From positions 62,001-126,000 of the forward strand of contig NZ_SMUV01000067.1 of assembly GCF_004358185.1 (NCBI RefSeq): 64,000 nucleotides of DNA. Direction: 5' to 3'. This DNA comes from Antarcticimicrobium luteum (GTDB lineage: Bacteria; Pseudomonadota; Alphaproteobacteria; Rhodobacterales; Rhodobacteraceae). The position numbers and the translations under genes were made by a program. Below are positions 1 to 7,595 of the stretch, piece after piece (position 1 is the first letter of the stretch; every line of letters starts with the position of its first letter). A model generated the notes under the pieces. That model searched no databases. It saw only the letters and a list, made by a program, of their open reading frames with translations, and had not been told where the DNA came from.

Positions 1-172
1 CCATGGTGTAGTTGCGCACGTGGCCCATATGAATGCGCCCCGACGGGTAGGGGAACATCTCGAGCACATAGTATTTCGGCTTGTCGGCACTGCGCCGTGC
101 GGTGAAGATCCCGGCCTTTTCCCAGGCCTCTTGCCATTTGGCTTCGATTTCAGCGGCAGAGTAACGCGACAT
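1..172 (-). CDS. leuS: Leucyl-tRNA synthetase, N-terminal fragment
   Basis: Only the first 57 codons lie in the window; the gene runs off the left edge. The product charges tRNA-Leu with leucine in the cytoplasm. The visible part opens with [14 protein letters not shown] and carries the class I HIGH-type signature as HMGH at residues 48-51, after the EMFPYPSG stretch typical of LeuS. The start is the ATG at 172-170. The DUF3576 lipoprotein follows downstream of its start on the same strand, an arrangement common in Rhodobacterales. Identification is secure despite the truncation by the window edge. Confidence 0.95.
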   Translation of the reverse strand, partial: MSRYSAAEIEAKWQEAWEKAGIFTARRSADKPKYYVLEMFPYPSGRIHMGHVRNYTM

Positions 173-243
173 CGTTGCGGTCCTTTGAATGAAAACGCCG
201 GGTGAAAACCCGGCGTGGTCTTAATGCGGTTTGGGTTCGCTTT

Positions 244-756
244 CTAGAGCCTCTTGTCGCGCACGCGCAACTGGCGGGCCCGGGTCAGGATCGCATCCTC
301 GACCGCGCGGGCGGTGCCGGCGGCGACGGGGCGGCCGCCCTGGGTCTGCAGCGCCACCTTGAGCGAGCGGGCGTCCAGCGCCGGGTCGCTGATGTGCACG
401 GTGGCGCGATAGGCGCGCCCGCCGCCCGGCGGGGTGCCATAGCCGGTGACGATCACACCGGTAAAGGGATCGACCGACTGCACCGGCAGAAAGCTGAGCA
501 CGTCGAGCGACGCGCTCCACAGATAGCGGTTCACCTGCACCCGCGTGTCGCCCTTGTTCGGGCCGAACAGATCCCAGATCGAGGACCGTTCGTAGTTGGT
601 GGGCGCCGAATCCGGGTTGTGGGCGATGTTGCCGCCCGCCGTGGTCTCGCCCCCGACCTGGACTTTGCCCAGACCGCGCACGCGGCTGCAGGATGCCGCA
701 GCCAGACAAAGGGCCAGAATCAAGACGATCTTGGTTGGGTTCTTCAGGAATGTCAT
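244..756 (-). CDS. DUF3576 family lipoprotein
   Basis: A 170-residue protein of unknown function. The N-terminus has a positively charged start, a hydrophobic stretch (VLILALCLAAA) and Cys23 in an AASC context, so it is probably exported and lipidated, although the -3 residue is Ala rather than Leu. The body contains an IWDLFGP motif and a C-terminal alternation of beta strands, which matches my memory of the DUF3576 family found beside leuS in Rhodobacterales. The ATG at 756 is chosen because it sits directly before the signal sequence; an open frame continues upstream without export features. Probably co-transcribed from here into or towards leuS (71-base gap). Function unknown; envelope location is inferred. 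Confidence 0.75.
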   Translation of the reverse strand: MTFLKNPTKIVLILALCLAAASCSRVRGLGKVQVGGETTAGGNIAHNPDSAPTNYERSSIWDLFGPNKGDTRVQVNRYLWSASLDVLSFLPVQSVDPFTGVIVTGYGTPPGGGRAYRATVHISDPALDARSLKVALQTQGGRPVAAGTARAVEDAILTRARQLRVRDKRL

Positions 757-1076
757 AGGGCAGCCCCGGGGTTTTCCGCTCTGGCCTGTCCTACCCAACA
801 GGGCCATGGTGGGCAAGGCTTTAGTGTGGCGGGGCCTGCGGGCATGGTTCGGCGCGCCCCCGCGCATCGGTTCCGGCGTTCCCTTGGCGCGATTTCCGGG
901 GATGCGTAACAGGGTCGCGTAACAGGACTGTGGCAAAGCTGCACCATCCCGAACGACTTTGAACCGAGCCCGGACGCGGCCCTTGCCAAAATGGGCATGA
1001 AAGAGCGAAACCCCTTGCCATACCCACACCGGATTCCCCGGTTTGGGCGTATGAATTGAAAACCGAGGGAAAGACT
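757..1076. other. Divergent intergenic region before the porin gene
   Basis: About 320 bases separate the divergent lipoprotein and porin genes. No convincing gene is present. It should hold promoters for both directions. I see a tandem direct repeat of GCGTAACAGG (separate entry), a good ribosome-binding site (GAGGGAAAG) directly before the porin ATG, and a clustered run of A-rich triplets at about 985-1015. I cannot point to a convincing -35/-10 pair for the porin. Confidence 0.6.
904..926. repeat. Tandem direct repeat GCGTAACAGG, 13-bp period
   Basis: The ten bases GCGTAACAGG occur at 904-913 and again at 917-926, giving a 13-bp period. The pair lies about 150 bases upstream of the porin start and about 150 bases upstream of the divergent lipoprotein. 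Porin genes are often controlled by OmpR-type regulators that bind direct repeats, but those usually have a 10-11 bp period, so a regulator-binding role is only a suggestion. Confidence 0.35.
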
Positions 1077-2066
1077 ATGAAAAAGGTTCTTTTCGCTACG
1101 ACTGCACTGATCGCGACCGCGAGCATGGCTGCAGCCGAAGTGCGCATCAGCGGCTATGGCCGTTTTGGTGTCGACTACAACGACGCCAACGACCGTGCCG
1201 TGAACGGCGTGCCGAGCACCACCATCACCAGCCGTCTGCGTCTGCAGTTCGACATGTCGACCGAAACCGACGGTGGCGTGGTTCTGGGCGCCCGGATGCG
1301 TATGCAGTCCGAAAGCCGTGACAACGCAGCCGGCACCGGTGTGTGGAACGCAGCACGCTTCTACGCCAGCTACGGCGGCTTCACCCTGGGTGTGGGCAAC
1401 ATCATCGGCGCGATCGAAAACACGCCGGGCATGTACCTGGAAACCCGCACCGCGGGCACCGGCATTGACGGCGCTGGCTTCGTCTCGCTGGTCACCAACG
1501 TGAACAACGAATACTTCAACTGGGATGCGTACTCGTCGGCTGGTGCCGGTGCGAACGGCGTCGAAGTTCTGTACTCGTCGGGTGCCTTCAACGGCCACAT
1601 CTCCTACTCGACCCGTAACGGCGCCATCGGCCTTGACCGCGCTGCTGTGAACGTGTCGTACACCTTCGGTGACTGGACCGCCGCTCTGGGCGCCCAAGAC
1701 ACCGACATTGCATGGGGCGACAAGGTCCTGGTTACCCTGCAGGGCGACCTGGGTCAGTACGGCGTCCGTCTGGCCTATGCCGACAACGAAGGCATCTCCA
1801 AGTGGGGCCTGTACGGCAACATGGACATCGGCGCAGCGTCGAACATCCTGGTTTGGGTCACCGACGAAGACGCAGTTTCGGCTGCTGACGTCCTGGCCGG
1901 CCGTGGCGACAACCGCGACACCGCTCTGCTGGACCGCGGCGAAGGTACCTCCTACGGTATCCACTACTCCTATGACCTCGGTGGCGGCGCTTCCTTCGAA
2001 GCCGGCTGGCGTGAGTCGTCGGCAGACAACACCACCGTTCAGGCTGGTGTGTACTTCAGCTTCTAA
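1077..2066 (+). CDS. Outer-membrane porin (alphaproteobacterial type)
   Basis: A 329-residue porin. Residues 1-20 are a signal peptide (MKKVLFATTA...ASMAAA, cleaved before Glu21). The mature part starts with the RISGYGRFGVDYN beta strand, shows alternating polar/hydrophobic strands throughout, and ends in Phe (VYFSF), the recognition signal for the BAM complex. It should form a trimeric general-diffusion channel. Codon choice differs from the neighbours: many CGT, GGT and TCG/CTG codons and no rare ones, as expected for a very abundant protein. ATG at 1077 is preferred over an in-frame TTG at 1056 because GAGGGAAAG precedes it. A strong intrinsic terminator follows at once, so it is probably monocistronic. 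Confidence 0.9.
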   Translation: MKKVLFATTALIATASMAAAEVRISGYGRFGVDYNDANDRAVNGVPSTTITSRLRLQFDMSTETDGGVVLGARMRMQSESRDNAAGTGVWNAARFYASYGGFTLGVGNIIGAIENTPGMYLETRTAGTGIDGAGFVSLVTNVNNEYFNWDAYSSAGAGANGVEVLYSSGAFNGHISYSTRNGAIGLDRAAVNVSYTFGDWTAALGAQDTDIAWGDKVLVTLQGDLGQYGVRLAYADNEGISKWGLYGNMDIGAASNILVWVTDEDAVSAADVLAGRGDNRDTALLDRGEGTSYGIHYSYDLGGGASFEAGWRESSADNTTVQAGVYFSF

Positions 2067-2093
2067 TAGCTGTCGTCACGTCTGACGTGATTT

Positions 2094-2125
2094 GGGCAGG
2101 TCTTCGGACCTGCCCTTTTCTTTTT
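2094..2125 (+). terminator. Intrinsic terminator of the porin gene
   Basis: A perfect 9-bp stem GGGCAGGTC / GACCTGCCC closes a TTCG tetraloop and is followed by TTTTCTTTTT. It starts 28 bases after the porin stop. This is a textbook rho-independent terminator. Confidence 0.93.
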
Positions 2126-2204
2126 GGGGGCTTCCCGTTGCGGCCTTCCCTTTTGCCGCCAACTGGTGTTTTCCTGCCGCCAATACCGGAAAGAGGGGGC
2201 AGAT

Positions 2205-2858
2205 ATGTCGCTGGAAGAGATCAAATCCCGCATCGCCAAAGCCGAGACGCAGGCCGGGCGCGCGCCCGGCTCTGTCACGCTGATCGCGGTCTCCAAGGTG
2301 CAGCCGCTGGAGCGGGTGGAGGCGGTGCTGGACCAGGGCCAGCGCGTTTTCGGCGAAAACCGCGTGCAGGAGGCGGCGGGAAAATGGCCCGCCTTCAAGG
2401 ACCGGTACGACGGGGTCGAGCTGCATCTGATCGGCCCGCTGCAGACCAACAAGGCGCGCCAGGCGATGGGCCTGTTTGACGCGATCCACTCGGTTGACCG
2501 GCCAAAGCTCGCCACCGCGCTGGCCCGGCTGGCGCAGGAAGAGGGCCACTGCCCCGACCTGTTCATTCAGGTCAATACCGGCGAGGAGCCGCAAAAGGCC
2601 GGCATCCTGCCCGCCGATGCCGATGCCTTTGTCGCCGAGTGCCGGGGGCTGGAGCTGCCGCTTCGGGGGCTGATGTGCATCCCGCCGGTGGAGGAGGAAC
2701 CCAGCCTGCATTTCGCGCTGCTGGCCAAAATTGCCGCGCGCAACGGACTGACGGGCCTGTCGATGGGCATGAGCAGCGATTTCGAGACCGCCATCGCGCT
2801 GGGCGCGACCCATGTGCGCGTGGGCTCGGCCATCTTTGGCGATCGCAGCTACGGCTGA
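2205..2858 (+). CDS. YggS/PLPBP family PLP-binding protein
   Basis: A 217-residue single-domain PLP protein that buffers pyridoxal phosphate and influences amino-acid/keto-acid homeostasis in bacteria; no enzymatic activity is established for the family. The PLP-binding lysine is Lys31 in LIAVSKVQP, and the other family marks are FGENRVQEA, HLIGPLQTNKA and the C-terminal VRVGSAIFGDR. An open frame continues 27 codons upstream, but the ATG at 2205 follows AGAGGGGGC and matches the family start. Convergent with the L,D-transpeptidase gene downstream. Length is slightly short for the family (about 225-235). Confidence 0.92.
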   Translation: MSLEEIKSRIAKAETQAGRAPGSVTLIAVSKVQPLERVEAVLDQGQRVFGENRVQEAAGKWPAFKDRYDGVELHLIGPLQTNKARQAMGLFDAIHSVDRPKLATALARLAQEEGHCPDLFIQVNTGEEPQKAGILPADADAFVAECRGLELPLRGLMCIPPVEEEPSLHFALLAKIAARNGLTGLSMGMSSDFETAIALGATHVRVGSAIFGDRSYG

Positions 2859-2879
2859 CCCGCGCGGCGGCGCCGCCGC

Positions 2880-3380
2880 TCAGCGCGCGGTCACGATGAC
2901 CCGGGTGCCGGGCACGATCCGGCCTGCCAGCCAGCGCAGATCGGCGCGGGAAAAACCGATGCACCCCTCGGTCGGGTAGCCCGGACGGCGCCACTGATGC
3001 ACAAAGATCGCCGAGCCGCGTCCCGGCTGCGCCTCGGGCCAGTTCCAGTCGGTGATCAGCACCAGATCATAGAGCGGATCGGCCCGCCGCAGCCGCTCGT
3101 GGCTGCACCCGTAGGGCGCGCGCACCCAGGTGTTATAGGCCGCGTCGCCGCTGGCGTCCGACCACAGATCGCGGGGTCCGATGGGCTGCGCCCAGTCCGC
3201 CGGGCGCGGCATCCGGTCAGGCCGGTACAGCATCCCGACGATGTGATGGATGCCCGCCGGGGTGGCGCCGTCGCCCTCGCGCTTGTCGGCGGTGATGCCG
3301 CCCCTGCCGATGGAGCAGGGCAGGTGCCGCCCTCCAAAGCGCACACCCGTGGGGGTCAGCACGATGTCATGCGCCGTCAC
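2880..3380 (-). CDS. L,D-transpeptidase-like (YkuD) protein
   Basis: A 166-residue protein with a YkuD fold signature. His128 (FVHQW) and Cys140 in PTEGCIGFS form the expected catalytic pair; this is the TEGC form of the motif seen in the small YkuD branch rather than the SHGC form of ErfK/YbiS enzymes. Family members cross-link peptidoglycan, but no signal peptide is visible here, so periplasmic action is uncertain. It begins with GTG at 3380, overlapping the ribA stop by four bases (GTGA), so translation is probably coupled to ribA. The start can hardly be elsewhere because the upstream sequence is ribA. Confidence 0.8.
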   Translation of the reverse strand: MTAHDIVLTPTGVRFGGRHLPCSIGRGGITADKREGDGATPAGIHHIVGMLYRPDRMPRPADWAQPIGPRDLWSDASGDAAYNTWVRAPYGCSHERLRRADPLYDLVLITDWNWPEAQPGRGSAIFVHQWRRPGYPTEGCIGFSRADLRWLAGRIVPGTRVIVTAR

Positions 3381-4465
3381 AGCAGATGCCCGGATTTCTT
3401 TGCCTTGGTCGCAAGGTAGCCCCGGTTATGGGCGGTTTCGCCGACCTTGAGCGGCACCCGTTCGGCCACGGCGATTCCGGTCTTTTCCATCATCGCGATC
3501 TTTTTCGGGTTGTTGGTCAGCAGCCGCACTGCCGAAAACCCCAGCGCGCGCAGAATGTCCGCGCCCAGGCGGAAATCGCGTTCGTCATCTTCGAATCCCA
3601 GCCGGTGATTGGCCTCGACGGTGTCGAAACCCTGATCCTGCAACGAATAGGCGCGCATCTTGTTGGCAAGGCCAATGCCGCGCCCCTCCTGATTGAGATA
3701 GAGCAGAATGCCCGCCCCCTCCTCGCCCATCTGCGCCAGCGCGGCGCGCAACTGCGGGCCGCAATCGCATTTCAGGCTGCCCATCACGTCGCCGGTGAAA
3801 CAGGCCGAATGCAGCCGTGCCAGCACCGGTTTTGCGCGGTCGGGGCGGCCGATCTCGATGGCGTAATGCTCTTCCGCGCCATCCTCGGGACGATAGATGT
3901 GCAGCCGCCCCGCCTCGGACGCCTCGATCGGCAGGCGGGCGTGGACCACCTCGTTCAGCGGGCTGCGCGCGCCCAGATGCGGCACGGCGAGCTTGTGGAT
4001 GATCCGGGTAAGGCCGTACTCGGCGGCGAACCCGGCGCCATCGGTCACCGGAACCACCACCACCGCGGGCAGCAGCCGCGCGCTCTTGGCCAGGGCGATC
4101 GCCAGCCGGTGCAGCGCCGCGCTGCCGCCGCGCTGGCTGCTCAGCGGCCCCTTCATCGGCGCGATCAGGTCGTCGGCGGGGTCGGCCACCGCCCGGATCC
4201 ACTCAAGATCGGCATCCCCGGGGATCGCCACCCGCGCCAGATCGCCGTCATAGGCGCGCGCCTTCAGCGTGTCCGCCCGCCGTCCGGTGATCGCGATCAC
4301 CGGCGCCCCCAGCGCGCGCAGATCGGCAAGCCGCGCCGCAGTCAGCGTTTCGGCCGCCACAGCCAGCGCCGCTTCGTCCTCGCCCTGCAGGATTACGGGC
4401 ACGCCCATCCGCAGATCGGCCCGCGCGCGGGCCAGCAGTTCGTTGATGTCGGGCAGAAGGCTCAT
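3377..4465 (-). CDS. ribA: GTP cyclohydrolase II with degenerate N-terminal domain
   Basis: A 362-residue protein for the first step of riboflavin synthesis, GTP to the diaminopyrimidine, formate and pyrophosphate. The C-terminal cyclohydrolase II domain (about 180-362) has the zinc cysteines Cys222, Cys233 and Cys235 (CFTGDVMGSLKCDCG), the catalytic stretch NQEGRGIG (258-265) and LTNNPKKI. The first about 165 residues resemble a RibB (DHBP synthase) domain but lack its acidic DDEDRENEG substrate/metal cluster, so that activity is probably lost. ATG at 4465 follows a short AT-rich leader; the open frame extends upstream but without family similarity. Overlaps the YkuD-like gene by four bases. 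Confidence 0.9.
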   Translation of the reverse strand: MSLLPDINELLARARADLRMGVPVILQGEDEAALAVAAETLTAARLADLRALGAPVIAITGRRADTLKARAYDGDLARVAIPGDADLEWIRAVADPADDLIAPMKGPLSSQRGGSAALHRLAIALAKSARLLPAVVVVPVTDGAGFAAEYGLTRIIHKLAVPHLGARSPLNEVVHARLPIEASEAGRLHIYRPEDGAEEHYAIEIGRPDRAKPVLARLHSACFTGDVMGSLKCDCGPQLRAALAQMGEEGAGILLYLNQEGRGIGLANKMRAYSLQDQGFDTVEANHRLGFEDDERDFRLGADILRALGFSAVRLLTNNPKKIAMMEKTGIAVAERVPLKVGETAHNRGYLATKAKKSGHLL

Positions 4466-4625
4466 GTCACAAGATCCGGTCTTTCGTTGCGTTTTATCTA
4501 GGGGGTTTTGTCGGAATATGAAACAAATCCCGTGCAGCGGACACGTCAGCGTGAGCGGTTTGCAGCAAAACTTGCCCCCGGCCGTGGTCGGGCGCATCTG
4601 TGATCCAACGGACAGGAGGACGCCC

Positions 4626-5312
4626 GTGGCGCAGTTGAAAAAGATCTTGCTGGTGGACGACGACGAGGACCTGCGTGACGCGCTCAGCGAGCAGCTGGTC
4701 ATGACCGAGGATTTCGACGTGTTCGAGGCCGGCGACGGACATGCCGCGATGGAGCGGGCGAAAGAGGCGCTGTTCGATCTGGTGATCCTCGATGTCGGCC
4801 TGCCCGATACCGACGGGCGCGAGCTGTGCCGCCTGATGCGCAAACAGGGGGTCAAGGCGCCGATCCTGATGCTGACCGGGCATGACAGCGACGCCGACAC
4901 CATCCTGGGGCTGGATGCCGGCGCCAACGACTATGTCTCCAAGCCGTTCAAGTTTCCGGTGCTGCTGGCCCGCATCCGCGCCCAGCTGCGCCAGCACGAA
5001 CAGAGCGAGGACGCGGTGTTCCAGCTTGGGCCCTATACCTTCAAGCCGGCGATGAAGATGCTGATCACCGATGAGGACCGCAAGATCCGCCTGACCGAGA
5101 AGGAAACCAACATCCTGAAGTACCTGTACCGCGCGACCGATGGCGTGGTGCCCCGCGACATTCTGCTGCACGAGGTCTGGGGCTACAACGCGGGGGTTAC
5201 AACCCATACCCTGGAAACCCATATCTATCGCCTGCGCCAGAAGATCGAGCCGGACCCGTCGAACGCCCGGATCCTGGTGACAGAGTCCGGTGGCTATCGC
5301 CTGATGGCATGA
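4626..5312 (+). CDS. OmpR-family response regulator (CenR-like)
   Basis: A 228-residue two-component regulator. The receiver domain (1-120) has the acidic pocket DDDED (11-15), phospho-acceptor Asp56 (LILDVGLPDTDG), Thr84 and Lys106 (SKPF). The C-terminal OmpR-type winged helix (about 128-228) ends with the THTLETHIYRLRQKIEPDP recognition region. The very conserved sequence resembles CenR, the essential envelope regulator of alphaproteobacteria; I hold that name as likely, not certain. Start is GTG at 4626, preceded by GACAGGAGGA; the longer open frame upstream lacks similarity. No histidine kinase lies beside it, so its partner is elsewhere. Divergent from ribA. Confidence 0.9.
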   Translation: MAQLKKILLVDDDEDLRDALSEQLVMTEDFDVFEAGDGHAAMERAKEALFDLVILDVGLPDTDGRELCRLMRKQGVKAPILMLTGHDSDADTILGLDAGANDYVSKPFKFPVLLARIRAQLRQHEQSEDAVFQLGPYTFKPAMKMLITDEDRKIRLTEKETNILKYLYRATDGVVPRDILLHEVWGYNAGVTTHTLETHIYRLRQKIEPDPSNARILVTESGGYRLMA

Positions 5313-5324
5313 TCGGAAACGGAA

Positions 5325-5338
5325 TTGACGCAGATCAA
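5325..5338 (+). promoter_or_regulatory. FNR/FnrL-type operator
   Basis: TTGACGCAGATCAA has the dyad TTGAC-N4-ATCAA and differs from the FNR/FnrL consensus TTGAT-N4-ATCAA at one base. It lies 13 bases after the response-regulator stop. If it acts at the class II position (-41.5), transcription would start near 5373, directly in front of the candidate small RNA. Weak -10 candidates are TATCTT (5355-5360) and TATCTG (5362-5367). Alphaproteobacterial FnrL sites of this form switch genes when oxygen is low. Confidence 0.7.
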
Positions 5339-5372
5339 AGACGCACTGGCTGTGTATCTTTTATCTGAACCT

Positions 5373-5447
5373 ACCCCGCGCATGTCCGGGTTATGACATG
5401 CACCTCCCTGTTGGACTTGGCCGGGCCTTTGCGCCCGGTCTTTTTTT
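5373..5447 (+). ncRNA. Candidate FNR-controlled small RNA
   Basis: Between the regulator gene and the RTX gene lies a compact module with no reading frame: a perfect 7-bp hairpin GCATGTC / GACATGC (5380-5401, 8-base loop), a single-stranded stretch holding ACCTCCC, which can pair with Shine-Dalgarno sequences, and an intrinsic terminator (5419-5447). Preceded by the FNR-type site, it has the layout of a trans-acting small RNA of about 75 nt, comparable in logic to enterobacterial FnrS, although I claim no homology. The 5' end is inferred from the class II FNR spacing; the 3' end is the U-tract. Confidence 0.45.
5419..5447 (+). terminator. Intrinsic terminator
   Basis: A stem GGCCGGGC / GCCCGGTC (one wobble pair) with a CTTTGC-type loop is followed by seven T residues. 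It ends the candidate small RNA, or else the response-regulator transcript. Confidence 0.88.
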
Positions 5448-5580
5448 GCGCGGTTCATTTTCAATCGGGCTTGTCGTGGCGGGGTCCGGCCCGCCGGGCG
5501 GCACCGGAATGCCATAGTGTTTCCTTTCAATCGCCCGGCTCGTCTGGCACTCCCGCCAGAGGTTTTCAGACGGCGGCACC

Positions 5581-6597
5581 ATGAGCACCATGAGCGGATC
5601 CTACTCAGATTTTCTCGGCGCGCTACGGATGCGCGAATCCTCCGGCGACTACACGGCGGTCAATACGCTGGGTTATCTCGGCGCCTATCAGTTCGGCGAG
5701 GCGGCCCTGGTCGATCTGGGGTTCGTCCATCTCGACTCCAATGCCTTCGACAATGACTTCAGCGGCGGGTTCACCGGCAAGCTGGACGTATTTTCGGCCG
5801 ACGATTTTCTCGCCTCGCCCGCGGCGCAGGATGCGGCGGCGCTGGACTGGATGCCGCTGATGTGGCGCTACATCGGGGCGGTCGGCCTGGACGGAGAGGT
5901 CGGCCACGTGGTCGATGGCATCCTGCTGACCGCCAGCGGGCTGCTGGCCGGGGCGCATCTGCTGGGCGCCGGCACGCTGCGGACCTGGGTGCGCTCGGAG
6001 GGCACGCTGGATCTGCGGGACGCTTACGGAACGCCGATCAGCGATTACATCGGGCTGTTCGGCGGCTACGAGATCCCCTTTGTCGCCTCATCGACCTTTG
6101 CCGGCGACGACACGCTGGTCGGCGACGACGCAGGCAACCGGCTGGCCGGCCGGTCGGGTGACGACACGATCACGGCGGCCGGGGGAAGGGATCGCCTGTT
6201 CGGCGGCACCGGCAGGGATACGCTCAAGGGCAATGGCGGGGCCGATACGCTCAAGGGCGGCGCCGGGCGCGACAAGCTGCTGGGCGGGCGCGGCGACGAC
6301 AGCCTTGACGGCGGCGGCCACCGGGACCGGCTGAAGGGGCAGGGCGGCGACGACATCCTGACCGGCGGGGCTGGCGCGGACCGGTTCGTCTTTGCACGCG
6401 GCGGCGGCGGCGACACGATCACCGATTTTACCGACGATGTGGATGCGATCCGCTTCGTCCGGCTTGGCGATGCCGCGTCGATCTTGGATCTGGCCGTGCA
6501 GCTGGGCGACGATGTGCTGTTCGATTTCGGCGGCGACGACAGGCTGACCGTTCTGGACACCAGCCTGGGCGCGCTGGGCGATGACATCCTCGCCTGA
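5581..6597 (+). CDS. RTX calcium-binding protein with lysozyme-like N-terminal domain
   Basis: A 338-residue protein in two parts. Residues 1-150 contain RMRESSGDYTAVN followed by GYLGAYQFGEAAL, a pattern like lytic transglycosylase/lysozyme domains in which the Glu of RESSG would be catalytic. Residues about 170-275 hold roughly ten glycine-rich GGxGxDxL nonapeptides that bind calcium in a parallel beta roll, ending with GGAGADRFVF and the acidic ITDFTDD segment common before type I secretion signals. No N-terminal signal peptide, so export by a type I system is inferred; no secretion genes are nearby. The ATG at 5581 has a weak ribosome site; Met4 (5590) is an alternative. Confidence 0.78.
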   Translation: MSTMSGSYSDFLGALRMRESSGDYTAVNTLGYLGAYQFGEAALVDLGFVHLDSNAFDNDFSGGFTGKLDVFSADDFLASPAAQDAAALDWMPLMWRYIGAVGLDGEVGHVVDGILLTASGLLAGAHLLGAGTLRTWVRSEGTLDLRDAYGTPISDYIGLFGGYEIPFVASSTFAGDDTLVGDDAGNRLAGRSGDDTITAAGGRDRLFGGTGRDTLKGNGGADTLKGGAGRDKLLGGRGDDSLDGGGHRDRLKGQGGDDILTGGAGADRFVFARGGGGDTITDFTDDVDAIRFVRLGDAASILDLAVQLGDDVLFDFGGDDRLTVLDTSLGALGDDILA

Positions 6598-6698
6598 CCC
6601 TTGCCGCCCGCCCTTTGCCCGGTCGCACCCAAGCGCGCGCTTGAGCCGCGGCGCCGCAGGGCTTAGGTAGACGGAACCCCCTCAGCAGGAGCTCCGGA

Positions 6699-7487
6699 AT
6701 GCCCTTCACCCTTGCCACATGGAACATCAACTCGGTCCGCCTGCGCGAGGGGCTGGTCTGCCAGCTGCTGGAGCGCGAGGCGCCGGATGTGCTCTGCCTG
6801 CAGGAATGCAAGAGCCCGGTGGACAAGATCCCCACCGAGGCGTTTCGCGCGCTTGGGTATACCCACATGGTTGCGCGCGGGCAAAAGGGCTATAACGGCG
6901 TGGCGATCCTGTCCAGGCTGCCGATCGAGGACGCGGGCGACATGGATTTCGCCGGTCTCGGCCATGCCCGCCATGTCGCCGCGCGGCTGGAGAACGGGGT
7001 GGTGATTCACAATTTCTATGTCCCGGCTGGCGGCGACAAGCCGGACCGCGCGATCAACGAGAAGTTCGGCCAGAAGCTCGATTACCTGACCGAAATGCGC
7101 GACTGGTTCCGCGCCGAGCAATTCGGCGAATCCATCCTGGTGGGCGATCTGAACATCGCCCCGCGCGAGGATGACGTCTGGGATCACAAGAAGCTGCTGA
7201 AGGTGGTCAGCCACACCCCCGTCGAGGTGGAGCAGCTGGCCGAGACGCAGGCGGCCGGAAAATGGGTCGACATCACCCGGGCGGACATTCCGGAGGGCAA
7301 ATTGTACAGCTGGTGGTCCTACCGCGCCCGCGACTGGGACGACGCCGACAAGGGGCGGCGGCTGGATCACATCTGGGCCACCCCCGATATCGCCGGCGCC
7401 GGGCATGGCAGCCGCGTGCTGCGCGCCGCGCGCGGTTGGGAGCAGCCCAGCGACCACGCCCCGGTTTTCGCCGAATTCGACCTCTGA
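6699..7487 (+). CDS. xthA: Exodeoxyribonuclease III
   Basis: A 262-residue AP endonuclease/3'-exonuclease of base-excision repair. The endonuclease/exonuclease/phosphatase fold is marked by Asn10 (TWNINSVR), metal-binding Glu36 (LQECK), GDLNIAP in the middle, and the C-terminal SDHAPVFAEF with catalytic Asp/His; RRLDHIW is also present. Length is that expected for XthA. AGGAG at about 6687-6691 precedes the ATG. It stands alone on the plus strand between the RTX gene and ybbN. Confidence 0.95.
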   Translation: MPFTLATWNINSVRLREGLVCQLLEREAPDVLCLQECKSPVDKIPTEAFRALGYTHMVARGQKGYNGVAILSRLPIEDAGDMDFAGLGHARHVAARLENGVVIHNFYVPAGGDKPDRAINEKFGQKLDYLTEMRDWFRAEQFGESILVGDLNIAPREDDVWDHKKLLKVVSHTPVEVEQLAETQAAGKWVDITRADIPEGKLYSWWSYRARDWDDADKGRRLDHIWATPDIAGAGHGSRVLRAARGWEQPSDHAPVFAEFDL

Positions 7488-7534
7488 ACGCGGGGCGCGA
7501 AGACGGCGGCGGGCAAAGGCGCCCTGGTTGCCTC

Positions 7535-7563
7535 TTGGTTTCTGCGCCCACAGCTTTCATATA
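7535..7563 (+). promoter_or_regulatory. Possible promoter of ybbN
   Basis: TTGGTT (7535-7540), a 17-base spacer and CATATA (7558-7563) sit 33 bases before the ybbN start. The boxes also begin with CTTG, so a heat-shock sigma factor (RpoH) promoter is possible and would suit a thioredoxin-like co-chaperone. Sequence match is only moderate. Confidence 0.35.
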
Positions 7564-7595
7564 GGGCGCAAGCACACAGCAGCGGAGAGCTGAAA

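Noticed and set aside
3377-4465. Bifunctional RibBA
   Set aside because: The acidic residues needed for DHBP synthase are missing in the N-terminal half, so only GTP cyclohydrolase II is called.
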